Assembly (NCBI GenBank): GCA_009780065.1
Contig: WRAS01000002.1
Span: 199,916-263,915 of the forward strand
From: Bacillota bacterium
Lineage (GTDB): Bacteria; Bacillota; Clostridia; Christensenellales; UBA1242
Length of the DNA: 64,000 nt
Direction: 5' to 3'
Under the pieces are notes generated by a model that searched no databases, had not been told where the DNA came from, and saw only the letters and a list, made by a program, of their open reading frames with translations. How positions within the stretch are numbered: the first letter of the stretch is position 1; every line of letters starts with the position of its first letter. A program made the position numbers and the translations under genes. Shown here piece by piece: positions 24,234 through 32,949 of the stretch.

Positions 24234-25511
24234 CTATTTTACTTCATCGTCTATTTTTAGATTTGTTCTACTTTCCAAATCTTCTAACACATCCAATACA
24301 TCATCCAGTTCATCCATCAAATCAGACTCACCTTCACCAAGCAACTCGCGATTCTTGGCTTCTGCCCTGTCACGCTCTTGCAAGTTACGTTCCATTCTAC
24401 CTACCGTGTTCAACTGGCTCTTTTTAACAAAATTCGTAACAACATAATAAAGTCCCGCAAGTGCAATCAATACAATCAAAGCAATCAAAAAAGGCATCCA
24501 GTTCCGTCCACGTGGAGGCGGCGGGTCGAAAAAGTTCATGGTAAGGTATTTTGTAAGTATTGTGGTTTGATTTTCAATCAAATAACCATCTTCGTCTATG
24601 TCAATTGGAGTTGTAACGTTTACAACGAATTGAAGACGATATTGTCCTGGCGCAATTACTACTTCACGATTCCTGCGCGCAAGCCCTAACCTCGCACCCT
24701 GTTGGGTGATATTAAACATATTATGTATCGTGGTTTCTTGCTCTGGAAATTGTACCCAGTTGATTGCGTCTGGATTAAACTCGGTTGAAATTGAAAAAAA
24801 GTTTCCTTCCGTCTCTATTTCAATTGCTACCGAAGAAAAACGTTCTGTATTAAAACTATTTGATCTGGGTCTGAACGTTATACCAACCTCGAACTGTTCA
24901 TCCAATCTCCCATTACGAACTGTAATATAATAGTTATTTTCACGTTCATCACCATTCACAAATGAAAATATACTAACACGGAAAGTTCCAATTGCATCAA
25001 ACGTCAAATTAAAATCTGCCCGTGAATTTGTAAGACCTGGATTCAACCATGACCGATGTGTAAATTCTAACGAATCGCCCTGTTCAACTGGCCTTGCGAA
25101 CTCAATCCTTATAAAATTGTTTCCACTAACCCGCCTTACGGTTGAACCTGCAAAATAAATTTCAAACGCTCCACGCACCCCAATCACCGAACCAAAACCA
25201 TCATAATTAAAATCTGGATTTGCCCAGTTCGCTGCACCTACCTCATGTATAAGCCCTTGTTGGTACAGCCTCTGTTGCGTTTGTATAAGATTGTCTCGTC
25301 TGTAATTATCGCGGTAAAAAACGTTTAATTGACTAAAAGTTGCAGGCAAATCACCACCAATCGGCTGTATCCCTTGATACCCTCCCGCCTGAACTGTGGC
25401 TGGATTATGTGAATTCACACCATTCACCCACAACAAAAACGATGCCCCCAAAACCAAAGGAAGCAATATAACAAAGCATCCAATTATCCGCCTTATTACA
25501 TCCCCATTCAT
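24234..25511 (-). CDS. Two-helix surface protein of unknown function, 425 aa
   Basis: An N-terminal signal/anchor (8-29), about 310 extracytoplasmic residues with beta-rich, Asn/Thr-rich sequence, a membrane helix near 345-366 (WMPFLIALIVLIALAGLYYVV) and a cytoplasmic tail of about 60 residues that is highly charged (ESDLMDELDDVLDVLEDLESR) and probably coiled. The layout resembles DUF2207-type or sortase-independent surface proteins, but I find no firm family. TAATAT ends 6 nt before the ATG with TTGACA 18 bp upstream; leaderless. Confidence 0.65.
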   Translation of the reverse strand: MNGDVIRRIIGCFVILLPLVLGASFLLWVNGVNSHNPATVQAGGYQGIQPIGGDLPATFSQLNVFYRDNYRRDNLIQTQQRLYQQGLIHEVGAANWANPDFNYDGFGSVIGVRGAFEIYFAGSTVRRVSGNNFIRIEFARPVEQGDSLEFTHRSWLNPGLTNSRADFNLTFDAIGTFRVSIFSFVNGDERENNYYITVRNGRLDEQFEVGITFRPRSNSFNTERFSSVAIEIETEGNFFSISTEFNPDAINWVQFPEQETTIHNMFNITQQGARLGLARRNREVVIAPGQYRLQFVVNVTTPIDIDEDGYLIENQTTILTKYLTMNFFDPPPPRGRNWMPFLIALIVLIALAGLYYVVTNFVKKSQLNTVGRMERNLQERDRAEAKNRELLGEGESDLMDELDDVLDVLEDLESRTNLKIDDEVK

Positions 25512-25581
25512 TACTTTATATTAATTGACATACATCAATATTGTCAAATCAATTTATCTCTTTTCTACTGACGTTTCTAAT

Positions 25582-25710
25582 TTAAAATGTTATAGGGTTT
25601 GGTATATGACGGTCAATTGTTGTTCCATCACCAAGTTGACCATTGTTATTAGATCCCCACGCCCAAAATTCACCTATTGTTGTGATTGCCGTTATTGCAA
25701 ACTTTTTCAT
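25582..25710 (-). pseudogene. Fragment of an RCC1-repeat protein, 42 codons
   Basis: Reads MKKFAITAITTIGEFWAWGSNNNGQLGDGTTIDRHIPNPITF then stop. W-A-W-G-x-N-x-x-G-Q-L-G-D-G-T is the hallmark of RCC1/alpha-tubulin-suppressor repeats, which normally occur seven or more in a row. Only one repeat is left. The reading frame has an ATG but no clear ribosome site, so it is most likely a remnant. Confidence 0.6.
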
Positions 25711-25752
25711 ATTCTAATTTACTAAAAATTTATTGTTGCAACTGGATTTAAA

Positions 25753-26322
25753 CTAAATAAATTCCTTTTCTAATACTTCTATCGCCTCGTCCACAGTTTT
25801 TACACGAATAATTCTGGAACCATAATGAACCTCGGGGTTATAATCACGTTCATTAAAAAACTTCCATGTATTGGCAAAAGCCTCGACCGCTCCACCAAAT
25901 TCTTCGATAAGAATAATTGGTCGCTTGTATATAAAAGAAAATAACAATTCTGTATATGTTCCCCAACTTCCACCAATTGCCACTACAAGGTCGGAATTTT
26001 CCGTCAAATCAACCCCACGGCGCGTAAAATTCTGTGCTTGTGTTTCACCCGGGTTTTCCATGTATCGGATATAAGAACAACCATCCAACAAAAACTTGTA
26101 TCTTTCAATGTGTTCCGCTTCATCCTTTGCCGGACTGAATCCTATTACCTTGCCTCCGTTTTGTACAACCTCTTTCCCCACAAAATATGGAAAACCAAGA
26201 CACGCACCCGTTACCACCTCTACACCTTTTGTTGCCAAAAAACGTCCCAACTTTTGTGACTCGTCCATATCCTTTTTTGTATATTCTTTACTGTTTGTTC
26301 CGCCGTAAACCGCTACTCTCAT
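25753..26322 (-). CDS. LOG/TIGR00725-like Rossmann-fold protein
   Basis: 189 residues, MRVAVYGGTN...GACLGFPYFVGKEV...VVAIGGSWGTYTELLFSF. The GGSWGTYTE segment corresponds to PGGxGTxxE of the SLOG superfamily (LOG nucleotide phosphoribohydrolases and relatives). Activity on a nucleotide is likely but not shown. It starts 2 bp after glnS stops, with GGTAAG as ribosome site, so the two form an operon. Confidence 0.75.
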   Translation of the reverse strand: MRVAVYGGTNSKEYTKKDMDESQKLGRFLATKGVEVVTGACLGFPYFVGKEVVQNGGKVIGFSPAKDEAEHIERYKFLLDGCSYIRYMENPGETQAQNFTRRGVDLTENSDLVVAIGGSWGTYTELLFSFIYKRPIILIEEFGGAVEAFANTWKFFNERDYNPEVHYGSRIIRVKTVDEAIEVLEKEFI

Positions 26323-26324
26323 TA

Positions 26325-27944
26325 TTACTTACCTTCTTTTAAACCCACCGTCATGTTGAATATCATTTCATCCTTGTTCGAATTCTTGTCCATCATGTAA
26401 AACCCTTTTCTTACAAACTGCAACGGCTGACCTAGTTTAACATTTTTAATGTATCCCTCTGCCAGTGCTTTGTGCACAACCATGCTGTCTTTGTTTATAT
26501 TTTCATCCTCTAAACTTGTCCCCTCACGTAATAATGGAAAAAACTCATTAACTGTAATTTCCACCGCCTGGCTGGATTCCACGAAATGTATCGTCCCGTC
26601 TGGTTTAATACCGCTTGTGTCCGAGCCACTCTTGGATTCTGGGTAATACGTACACTCCAAATGTGAAATTCCACCCTTCTTATCTTGCACAACACGGTCA
26701 CATTTTATTATATATGCACCACGCAATCGTACCGTTCCACCCGCAATAAGTCTCTTATACTTCGGCGGTGGCACAAGTGCAAAATCATCCCCATCAATGT
26801 ACAACTCGCGCCCAAAATGAATCTCATGCTTGCCTGCGGACTCGTCGTGCGGGTTGTTTGCAATTTCTAATTTTTCCACACCTTTGTCGTAATTGGTAAT
26901 TATAACCTTTACTTGATTAAACACAACACTAACTCTGGTCGCCGCTTTATCAAGATGCGTTCTTACATAATATTCCAATGCACCAAGTGACACCGTCATT
27001 GGTGTGCGACTGACCCCTGTGCTCATCACAAAATCCATAATCGATTGTGCTGGATAACCGCGTCTTCGCATACCACTTATGGTCGGCATGCGTGGATCAT
27101 CCCATCCATCCACAACACGCGAATCCACCAATTTTTTAAGATATCTCTTGCTCATAATCGTTTGTTCAATATTAAGACGCGAGAATTCAAACTGTCTTGG
27201 CGGATTTTTCATCTCCAAACAATTTGTAATGTACCAGTCATAAATAATGCGATGATCATCGTATTCCAAACTGCAAATACTGTGTGAAATATTTTCAAAA
27301 GCATCACTAAGCGGATGTGCAAAATCATACAACGGATAAATACACCATGTATCTCCCGTTCTGTAATGTTTTTCACGCATTATCCTGTACATAACGGGGT
27401 CACGCATATTCATATTCCCATGCGCCATATCAATTTTTGCACGCAACACACAATGCCCATCTGCAAATTCACCATCACGCATCTTTTGAAACAATTCCAT
27501 GTTTTCTTGTATACCCGTGTTTCTAAATGGACTATCTATACCTGGACTGGTCAATGTACCACGATTTTTACTTATTTCATCCGCAGTCTGAAAATCAACA
27601 TATGCCAAACCCTTTTTAATCAAGGTCTGTGCCATCTTATATAAATCCTCATAATAATCACTTGCGAACAACAAATTCTTCCACGTCAACCCCAACCACT
27701 TCATATCAAGCATCATGGCGTCCACGTATTCCATGTCTTCTTTTTCTGGGTTGGTATCATCAAACCTAAGGTTTGTATACCCACCATACTTTTTCGCCAT
27801 CCAATAATCCAGACCAAAAGCCTTGGCATGACCAATATGCATATAGCCATTAGGCTCAGGCGGATAACGCGTAATAATCGCCTGCCCACGCGCAACCGAC
27901 TCGATGATATCCCGTTCAATAAAATTTAATGATTCTTTTTCCAT
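26325..27944 (-). CDS. glnS: Glutaminyl-tRNA synthetase
   Basis: Class I synthetase charging tRNA-Gln. 539 residues with PPEPNGYMHIGHAKA (HIGH, residues 27-41), the KMSKS-type MSKRYL and the two C-terminal anticodon-binding beta barrels. Its presence suggests Gln-tRNA can be made directly rather than only through GatCAB, which is the minority state in Bacillota. TAATAT ends 6 nt before the ATG; leaderless. First gene of a pair with the LOG-like protein. Confidence 0.96.
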   Translation of the reverse strand: MEKESLNFIERDIIESVARGQAIITRYPPEPNGYMHIGHAKAFGLDYWMAKKYGGYTNLRFDDTNPEKEDMEYVDAMMLDMKWLGLTWKNLLFASDYYEDLYKMAQTLIKKGLAYVDFQTADEISKNRGTLTSPGIDSPFRNTGIQENMELFQKMRDGEFADGHCVLRAKIDMAHGNMNMRDPVMYRIMREKHYRTGDTWCIYPLYDFAHPLSDAFENISHSICSLEYDDHRIIYDWYITNCLEMKNPPRQFEFSRLNIEQTIMSKRYLKKLVDSRVVDGWDDPRMPTISGMRRRGYPAQSIMDFVMSTGVSRTPMTVSLGALEYYVRTHLDKAATRVSVVFNQVKVIITNYDKGVEKLEIANNPHDESAGKHEIHFGRELYIDGDDFALVPPPKYKRLIAGGTVRLRGAYIIKCDRVVQDKKGGISHLECTYYPESKSGSDTSGIKPDGTIHFVESSQAVEITVNEFFPLLREGTSLEDENINKDSMVVHKALAEGYIKNVKLGQPLQFVRKGFYMMDKNSNKDEMIFNMTVGLKEGK

Positions 27945-28030
27945 ATAACAATATTATCACAGTCCTTACAACAATCCAAACAATTACATACACGAGCATC
28001 CAAAATAAATCTATTTTTTTGTAACTACTT

Positions 28031-28105
28031 GTTCTTTTTGAGTGTCAAAAAGAACCAAAAAACATTGGGGGGTTGCGATTCCCCCCAAACCCCCACAAAC
28101 GCTTT
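28031..28105 (-). repeat. Dispersed palindromic repeat family A, copy 5 (inverted)
   Basis: Reverse orientation: GTTCTTTTTGAGTGTCAAAAAGAAC, TTGGGGGG-TTGCGATT-CCCCCCAA, ending AACGCTTT. Together with copy 6 it forms a head-to-head pair 164 bp apart. Confidence 0.9.
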
Positions 28106-28269
28106 AATATGATATTAACCACTGTAAGTACATGTATTTTCAATGTACGATTATACAAATATTAACAATAGTATAAAGAAATCAACGGTAATTGCCAGCC
28201 ATGGGAAAATATAGCGATTTTTCTTAAGTCATCAAAAATGATAACTATCGCACCAGATATTGTGGCAAT
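28106..28269. other. Non-coding spacer between two inverted repeat A copies
   Basis: 164 bp of AT-rich sequence. I see no ORF with a ribosome site, no RNA gene and no clear stem beyond short ones. Confidence 0.4.
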
Positions 28270-28345
28270 AAGCGTTTGTGGGGGTTTGGGGGGAATCGCA
28301 ACCCCCCAATACTTTTTTGTTTCTTTTTTGACATTCAAAAAAGAA
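28270..28345 (+). repeat. Dispersed palindromic repeat family A, copy 6
   Basis: AAGCGTTTGTGGGGGTTTGGGGGGAATCGCAACCCCCC..., second hairpin TTTCTTTTTTGA-CAT-TCAAAAAAGAAA. It ends 10 bp from the hflX stop. Confidence 0.9.
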
Positions 28346-28354
28346 AAAGAATAT

Positions 28355-29470
28355 TTATCGCGCCCTCTGCAACAACACCGCTTTTAATTCCTCTATCCCC
28401 ACATTGTTCTTGGCACTTATCATCACGAATTCCTTCTCCGCAAATTCTTTTCTTATTAAATCTTTGCCTGCCTGACTTAGACAATCAATCTTGTTCAATA
28501 CAAACAACATCGGCACCTTGTCCGCACCAATTTTTTCCAACACAGATTGCACAACCGCAACTTGTCCCAAGTAATCACAATTCGACACATCCACAACATG
28601 TAATAACAAGTCCGCATAACGCGCCTCGTCCAACGTACTTTCAAACGCACTAATAAATTCATGCGGCAGTTTATTGATAAATCCAACTGTGTCGGTTAAC
28701 AAAACCTGCACACCTTTGTAACTTTGCTCCTCGCCCCCTTGGATAAAAATGTTCGCCGTTTTTGGATCCAGGGTTGCAAATAACTTGTCCTCGGCAAGTA
28801 CATTAGATTTCGTCATTGTATTTAACAATGTGCTTTTGCCACTGTTGGTATATCCCACCAAACAAATACGCGCTTTACCAGACTGCCGTGCCAAATTTTT
28901 ATTCAATTCACGATTGCTCCCAAGTTTTTTAATCTTACGCTCTAACTCGGTAATTTCTTCTTTGATCTTTCGTTTATCCGTTTCCAACTTCTTCTCACCT
29001 GGCCCACGCATCCCAACCGCACTGCGCATTTTACTCATCAATCCACCGCTACCAATCAAGCGTGGCAGATTATACTTCAACTGCGCCAATTCCACTTGCA
29101 ACTTGCCTTCCATACTCTGTGCGCGTTGTGCAAAGATATCCAAGATAATTTTACTTCGGTCCAATACCGCCACACCCAACTCACGCTCTAAGTTTCGCAC
29201 TTTGCTACCACTTAATTCCACATCAAACACAACGCATGTTGCACCGTGTTCCTGAACCATTTGACCTATTTCTTCCACCTTACCGCTGCCAACATAATAT
29301 GTTACATCCACATCATGACGGTTTTGCACAATCCGCCCAACCGTATCAATATTACATGTCCCACAAAGACTTGCCAGTTCATCCAGACTGGACTCGTCAA
29401 TTGTTTCATTTACACCCACACCAACCAATATTGCCTTGTCGGATTCAATTAATGTTTTATGTTTACTCAT
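28355..29470 (-). CDS. hflX: GTPase HflX
   Basis: Ribosome-associated GTPase that splits stalled ribosomes. 371 residues: the N-terminal HflX domain with TYYVGSGKVEEI, a long helical linker with MRGPGEKKLETDKR, and the G domain with GYTNSGKSTLLN (G1), DTVGFINKLP (G3) and NKID (G4). The start at 29470 follows AAGGAGG, which lies directly after the upstream gene's stop 10 bp away, so the two are co-transcribed. Confidence 0.96.
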   Translation of the reverse strand: MSKHKTLIESDKAILVGVGVNETIDESSLDELASLCGTCNIDTVGRIVQNRHDVDVTYYVGSGKVEEIGQMVQEHGATCVVFDVELSGSKVRNLERELGVAVLDRSKIILDIFAQRAQSMEGKLQVELAQLKYNLPRLIGSGGLMSKMRSAVGMRGPGEKKLETDKRKIKEEITELERKIKKLGSNRELNKNLARQSGKARICLVGYTNSGKSTLLNTMTKSNVLAEDKLFATLDPKTANIFIQGGEEQSYKGVQVLLTDTVGFINKLPHEFISAFESTLDEARYADLLLHVVDVSNCDYLGQVAVVQSVLEKIGADKVPMLFVLNKIDCLSQAGKDLIRKEFAEKEFVMISAKNNVGIEELKAVLLQRAR

Positions 29471-29480
29471 ACATACCTCC

Positions 29481-30143
29481 TTATTCAAGATATGCCAATA
29501 CAAAATCTATAAAATGTTGCGGAACAACCCGCTCATTTCCACTTGGATCGGCATTATTAAATTCATCGTGAAACAGATTAAAATACAGTATAAAATCTGT
29601 TCGTAATTTATCTCTTTGTGGTTGCATCAACCTATCATTTCCAACCAACGAAAAATACACAAAAGTCGGTTGCTGCAAATCAATTGGTTGGGCAAACACA
29701 TCCATCGCCGCATCAACCGCATCATCCACCCTGTTTAATTGAATCAATGCATTAACATACGCACGGAATAGCCTATCCCCCTCATTCGCAACCAGCGCAC
29801 GCTCGTTAACCAAAGCATTATTCCAATTAAACGTGTTTACCATGTCTATTACATCTTGTTTCTCCTCGTAACCAATAAATTTCTCATATAATTCCACCAC
29901 ACGTGAATATCGGCTAGCATGAATCGCACGATCCAATGCAATATACAAATTCTCCGCCCCGCCATCCCGATTATACACACGTTGCGAAAACATCGCCCCC
30001 GCCCCACGCAAACCCATATTATCCGCCATGTTCAACATCACACCCGGAAACAAAAATCCAAATATCCCAATCCCATACGAAAACACCAAAAACATACTTG
30101 CTAATGTTGCAACAACAATCCGTGTAATTTGTGAGCCATTCAT
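29481..30143 (-). CDS. Membrane-anchored helical hypothetical protein, 220 aa
   Basis: A signal/anchor helix (7-35, IVVATLASMFLVFSYGIGIFGFLFPGVML) and a helical extracytoplasmic domain with TPR-like pattern (ALVNERALVANEGDRLFRAYVNALIQLNRVDDAVDAAMDVF). TACAAT ends 6 nt before the ATG; leaderless. Upstream partner of hflX. Unknown function. Confidence 0.65.
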   Translation of the reverse strand: MNGSQITRIVVATLASMFLVFSYGIGIFGFLFPGVMLNMADNMGLRGAGAMFSQRVYNRDGGAENLYIALDRAIHASRYSRVVELYEKFIGYEEKQDVIDMVNTFNWNNALVNERALVANEGDRLFRAYVNALIQLNRVDDAVDAAMDVFAQPIDLQQPTFVYFSLVGNDRLMQPQRDKLRTDFILYFNLFHDEFNNADPSGNERVVPQHFIDFVLAYLE

Positions 30144-30161
30144 ATTTTCATTGTAACATAA

Positions 30162-30869
30162 CTACGCCGATTTACCAGCAACTTTCATCGCTGATTTTCT
30201 GACGACTTCCATCTGGAATGGTTTCAACAATTTATAATATTTTATGATAAATAATTGCATTAATGCACGTGTACCCATAATAGACCCTAGTGGTTCACAC
30301 GCTGAATTCAATACTGCACCAAAAGGATCACCTTGAAGTAAAAAACCAGAACTTTCAACAAAAGGCACAGCCATTAACGGAATAGATGAAATGCCGAAAC
30401 TAAATTTAAGTGATTTAGCCGTAAAAAATTTAAACGCCGCTGTAATTTTAAGACGATGTGCTGTCAAAGAAGGATCTGCACGCAACATCCCCTTTTTCGA
30501 AGCAAACCACCATTGTCTCAAATTTGTCGGTGTTATCAGTTTTATTATATCTTTCGAGGTTGTATTAGCTCTCTGTTTTCCATTTTTTTCACCAGCGGCA
30601 TCACTCTGAGGTTTTGCAAGAGCATCATCAATATGCGGGGTTTTTGTTTCCTCGCTTTGCATATCTTCCGTCTCACCTGGTGCCTTTTCATTACTATGAT
30701 GTTCACCAACTTGGGCATCTTTATCTTGTCCATGTTTCGGATCCCCACCCATCGCATACGCCTCATGACTACTATCTCGTAAAAAAGGGTCGTCAAAATA
30801 CATCTGATCATCGTCATCTTCGCCATATTCACTGGTTACCGCATCTTCTTCCTCATCTTCGTAACTCAT
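30162..30869 (-). CDS. Hypothetical protein with acidic, disordered N-terminus, 235 aa
   Basis: The first ~105 residues are strongly acidic and low in complexity (MSYEDEEEDAVTSEYGEDDDDQ). The C-terminal ~120 residues are basic with hydrophobic stretches, for example FSFGISSIPLMAVPFVESSG, ending KSAMKVAGKSA. The contrast suggests charge-based binding. A GGGGGG tract lies 15 nt before the ATG, a weak ribosome site. Function unknown. Confidence 0.55.
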   Translation of the reverse strand: MSYEDEEEDAVTSEYGEDDDDQMYFDDPFLRDSSHEAYAMGGDPKHGQDKDAQVGEHHSNEKAPGETEDMQSEETKTPHIDDALAKPQSDAAGEKNGKQRANTTSKDIIKLITPTNLRQWWFASKKGMLRADPSLTAHRLKITAAFKFFTAKSLKFSFGISSIPLMAVPFVESSGFLLQGDPFGAVLNSACEPLGSIMGTRALMQLFIIKYYKLLKPFQMEVVRKSAMKVAGKSA

Positions 30870-30954
30870 GATGATTTGCCCCCCATATTTGCTTTAATTA
30901 TATAGCAATATTGCCAATACTCAAAATAAAAGTTACACACATTAAAATGACCCA

Positions 30955-31620
30955 ATGGAATTTATCGAAAACTTTTTTGCAACAATATTTGGCAACAGCC
31001 CAACCCTGGCAACCTTTTTCATCGCCGCAACACCTGTTCTGGAAATAAAGGCCGCAATCCCCTTCGGCACCAGCGACAAACTATGGGGTGCACGTAGCCT
31101 AGACCTCCTCCCCGCCTTGGGCATCAGCATAATATCCTCTGTAATGGTCACCGCAATCATGCTTGCTCTGCTAGTTCCTGTGTTCAACTTGTTAAAGAAA
31201 ATAAAACCCCTTCGACGAACCATTAATTGGCTAGAAACCAAATTCACCATCCGCGCCCAAAAATTATGTAAAGACCACCAGGAACTTTGCCCAGAACCAC
31301 GACACACAAGCAAACCTTGCTGGCCTCTATTAATCCCTCTTTTTATCTTTGCCGCACTACCCGTTCCATTAACTGGTGTTTATACCGCATCCGCCATCGC
31401 GGTTTTCCTGCGTCTGCCATACCTGCACTCCCTGACAACAATTACCTTGGGCACCATCACCAGCGGCTCCATCATAGCCGGAATAACATACCTATTCGGC
31501 GCAAACTCACTCTACGTATTCCACGGGTTCTTGCTATTAACACTCGTATCTTTGACGGCATACATTTTATTTTCATTTTTCAAACGGAAACAATTTCCCA
31601 CACAAAGCAAAAAAGTTTAA
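30955..31620 (+). CDS. Small multidrug export family membrane protein
   Basis: 221 residues with about five helices. The start ATFFIAATPVLEIKAAIPFG fits the Sm_multidrug_ex (PF06695) pattern with its conserved E-x-R/K-x-x-IP in the first helices. Despite the family name the transport role is poorly proven. TAAAAT ends 6 nt before the ATG; no ribosome site. The stop codon lies inside the left arm of repeat B copy 1. Confidence 0.75.
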   Translation: MEFIENFFATIFGNSPTLATFFIAATPVLEIKAAIPFGTSDKLWGARSLDLLPALGISIISSVMVTAIMLALLVPVFNLLKKIKPLRRTINWLETKFTIRAQKLCKDHQELCPEPRHTSKPCWPLLIPLFIFAALPVPLTGVYTASAIAVFLRLPYLHSLTTITLGTITSGSIIAGITYLFGANSLYVFHGFLLLTLVSLTAYILFSFFKRKQFPTQSKKV

Positions 31621-31787
31621 AAGCCACTTTGCGCAGCCAAATCGGTGCGGAATTTATTTCCTTTTAAAAAGCCAATTATTCCGCGTGTGTCCCTCTTTAA
31701 TCCTTTGCACACGCGGACAATTGGCAATTATATTAGAATAAATTCTCGGTTTTTTGGCAAGCACAAGTGCTTTTAAACTTTTTTGCT
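31606..31787. repeat. Long hairpin repeat family B, copy 1
   Basis: Outer stem AGCAAAAAAGTTTAAAAGC/GCTTTTAAACTTTTTTGCT; then the constant core ATCGGTGCG-GAATTTATT ... AATAAATTC-TCGGTTTTT; inner stem GCCAATT.TTCCGCGTGTG / CACACGCGGACAATTGGC. It fills the gap between two convergent genes, with its arms reaching both stop codons, so it can also terminate both. Confidence 0.88.
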
Positions 31788-32604
31788 AATAATCCCTATT
31801 CAACACCTCATGCTGCCCCAATAATTCACTTGGAACATTTTGACTGCCAAGCGGTGACAACAATCCATGATAATCACTTCCACCTGTTATTATCAATCCA
31901 TTATCTTTACAAATCTTTATCAACTTTTCACGATACTCTTCATCATGTACCCAATGATAGCATTCTATCCCATCAACCTTATTCTTTAACTTTTCAACTA
32001 TCTCCATGTCAAATTGTTTATATTGTGCTGGATGCGCCAAAATTGCGACCCCACCACATGCATGAATTTTATCAATCGCCTCAGACGGAGACATAAAATG
32101 CGACGCCAAATCAAGGAACAAAAAACTATCCCTGTTGTTAAAATGGTCCCACCACAAATGTAATGATTTCACAACACCCTCTGGCCACTGCATCTTGAAA
32201 TCCGAATTATCTAACGCCACAACAGCATTTTCGGTTATTTCTCTTCCCACGGTACCTTCAATCTTCGCAATCACACCAATTTCGGCAAACTTCTTTTCAA
32301 CCAGCCTTCTTTCCAGTGCACCATCATCTCTTACAATGTAATTCTTCATCTTATCCACATCAAAACCATACCCAAGAATATGAACCATGGTCCCATTCAC
32401 ATTGGTGGACATCTCGACACCCGTAATTATCTTTCCGCTGTACAACGCTCGAATCTCTGGGTTTTTCAACACATCATACGCATCCAGACAATCGTGGTCG
32501 GTAATCGAAATCGCCACCAACCCCTTTTCCTCGGCCATTTTTAAAATCGTCGCAACATCCTTCTCCCCATCAGAAAACGTCGTGTGAATATGTAAATCAA
32601 TCAT
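31786..32604 (-). CDS. PHP-domain phosphoesterase
   Basis: 272 residues with the PHP metal motifs: DLHIHTTFSDG (3-13), ITDHDCLDAY (35-44), GVEMST, LAHPAQY and GGSDYHG. This is the RNase AM/YciV-type stand-alone PHP family that removes 5' nucleotides from RNA or hydrolyses nucleotide 3',5'-bisphosphate. It starts at an ATG 5 nt after TAAGTT with no ribosome site. It diverges from tRNA-Val. Confidence 0.88.
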   Translation of the reverse strand: MIDLHIHTTFSDGEKDVATILKMAEEKGLVAISITDHDCLDAYDVLKNPEIRALYSGKIITGVEMSTNVNGTMVHILGYGFDVDKMKNYIVRDDGALERRLVEKKFAEIGVIAKIEGTVGREITENAVVALDNSDFKMQWPEGVVKSLHLWWDHFNNRDSFLFLDLASHFMSPSEAIDKIHACGGVAILAHPAQYKQFDMEIVEKLKNKVDGIECYHWVHDEEYREKLIKICKDNGLIITGGSDYHGLLSPLGSQNVPSELLGQHEVLNRDY

Positions 32605-32624
32605 AATCTAACTTACCACATTAC

Positions 32625-32653
32625 TTGACATTTACAACAGAAAGTTATACAAT
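32625..32653 (+). promoter_or_regulatory. Promoter of tRNA-Val
   Basis: TTGACA, 17 bp, TACAAT, with the tRNA 5' end 8 nt downstream of the -10. Confidence 0.8.
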
Positions 32654-32661
32654 TTACCCAC

Positions 32662-32737
32662 GGTCGCTTAACTCAGTTGGTAGAGTACTTGCTCGACACG
32701 CAAGAAGTCACTGGTTCGAGCCCAGTAGCGACCACCA
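32662..32737 (+). tRNA. tRNA-Val (GAC)
   Basis: Acceptor GGTCGCT/AGCGACC, D arm ACTC/GAGT, anticodon stem CTTGC/GCAAG with loop TCGACAC, T arm ACTGG TTCGAGC CCAGT, discriminator A and encoded CCA. The anticodon reads GAC. Position 33 is C, where U33 is almost universal. The 3' side opens into an accessory region, as is usual for integration at tRNA genes. Confidence 0.85.
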
Positions 32738-32795
32738 AGTAACATCGACAAGAAAAGGCTTGTTTTATCGGGCGGTTTGTTTTAGTGTCGTGTCC

Positions 32796-32921
32796 ATGAA
32801 ATTTGAATATTATTTCGCTCAGGCAATATTAAAAATATTGTGGCACAGAGGTTTGTTGACAGAGGATGAGTTTGAGAGGATTGATGAATTATTAAAGCGC
32901 CGTTTCAAAAATGAGTCTTGA
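32796..32921 (+). CDS. SHOCT-like small protein, 41 aa
   Basis: MKFEYYFAQAILKILWHRGLLTEDEFERIDELLKRRFKNES. The pattern I..L...GLLT.DEFE.ID.LL is that of SHOCT-type short C-terminal domains; near-identical little proteins often precede site-specific recombinases in mobile elements of Bacillota. The track ORF starting at 32625 wrongly runs through the tRNA. No recombinase follows, so this may be a leftover of an element integrated at tRNA-Val. Confidence 0.55.
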   Translation: MKFEYYFAQAILKILWHRGLLTEDEFERIDELLKRRFKNES

Positions 32922-32949
32922 AATTGATCGCAGCGGATGATATAAGCCT

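Noticed and set aside
27945-28030. T-box leader for glnS
   Set aside because: The gene has only a few nt of leader after its -10; no T-box or antiterminator sequence is visible.
32625-32921. 98-residue ORF across tRNA-Val
   Set aside because: Its first half is the tRNA gene and its promoter; only the last 41 codons (from 32796) look like a protein.
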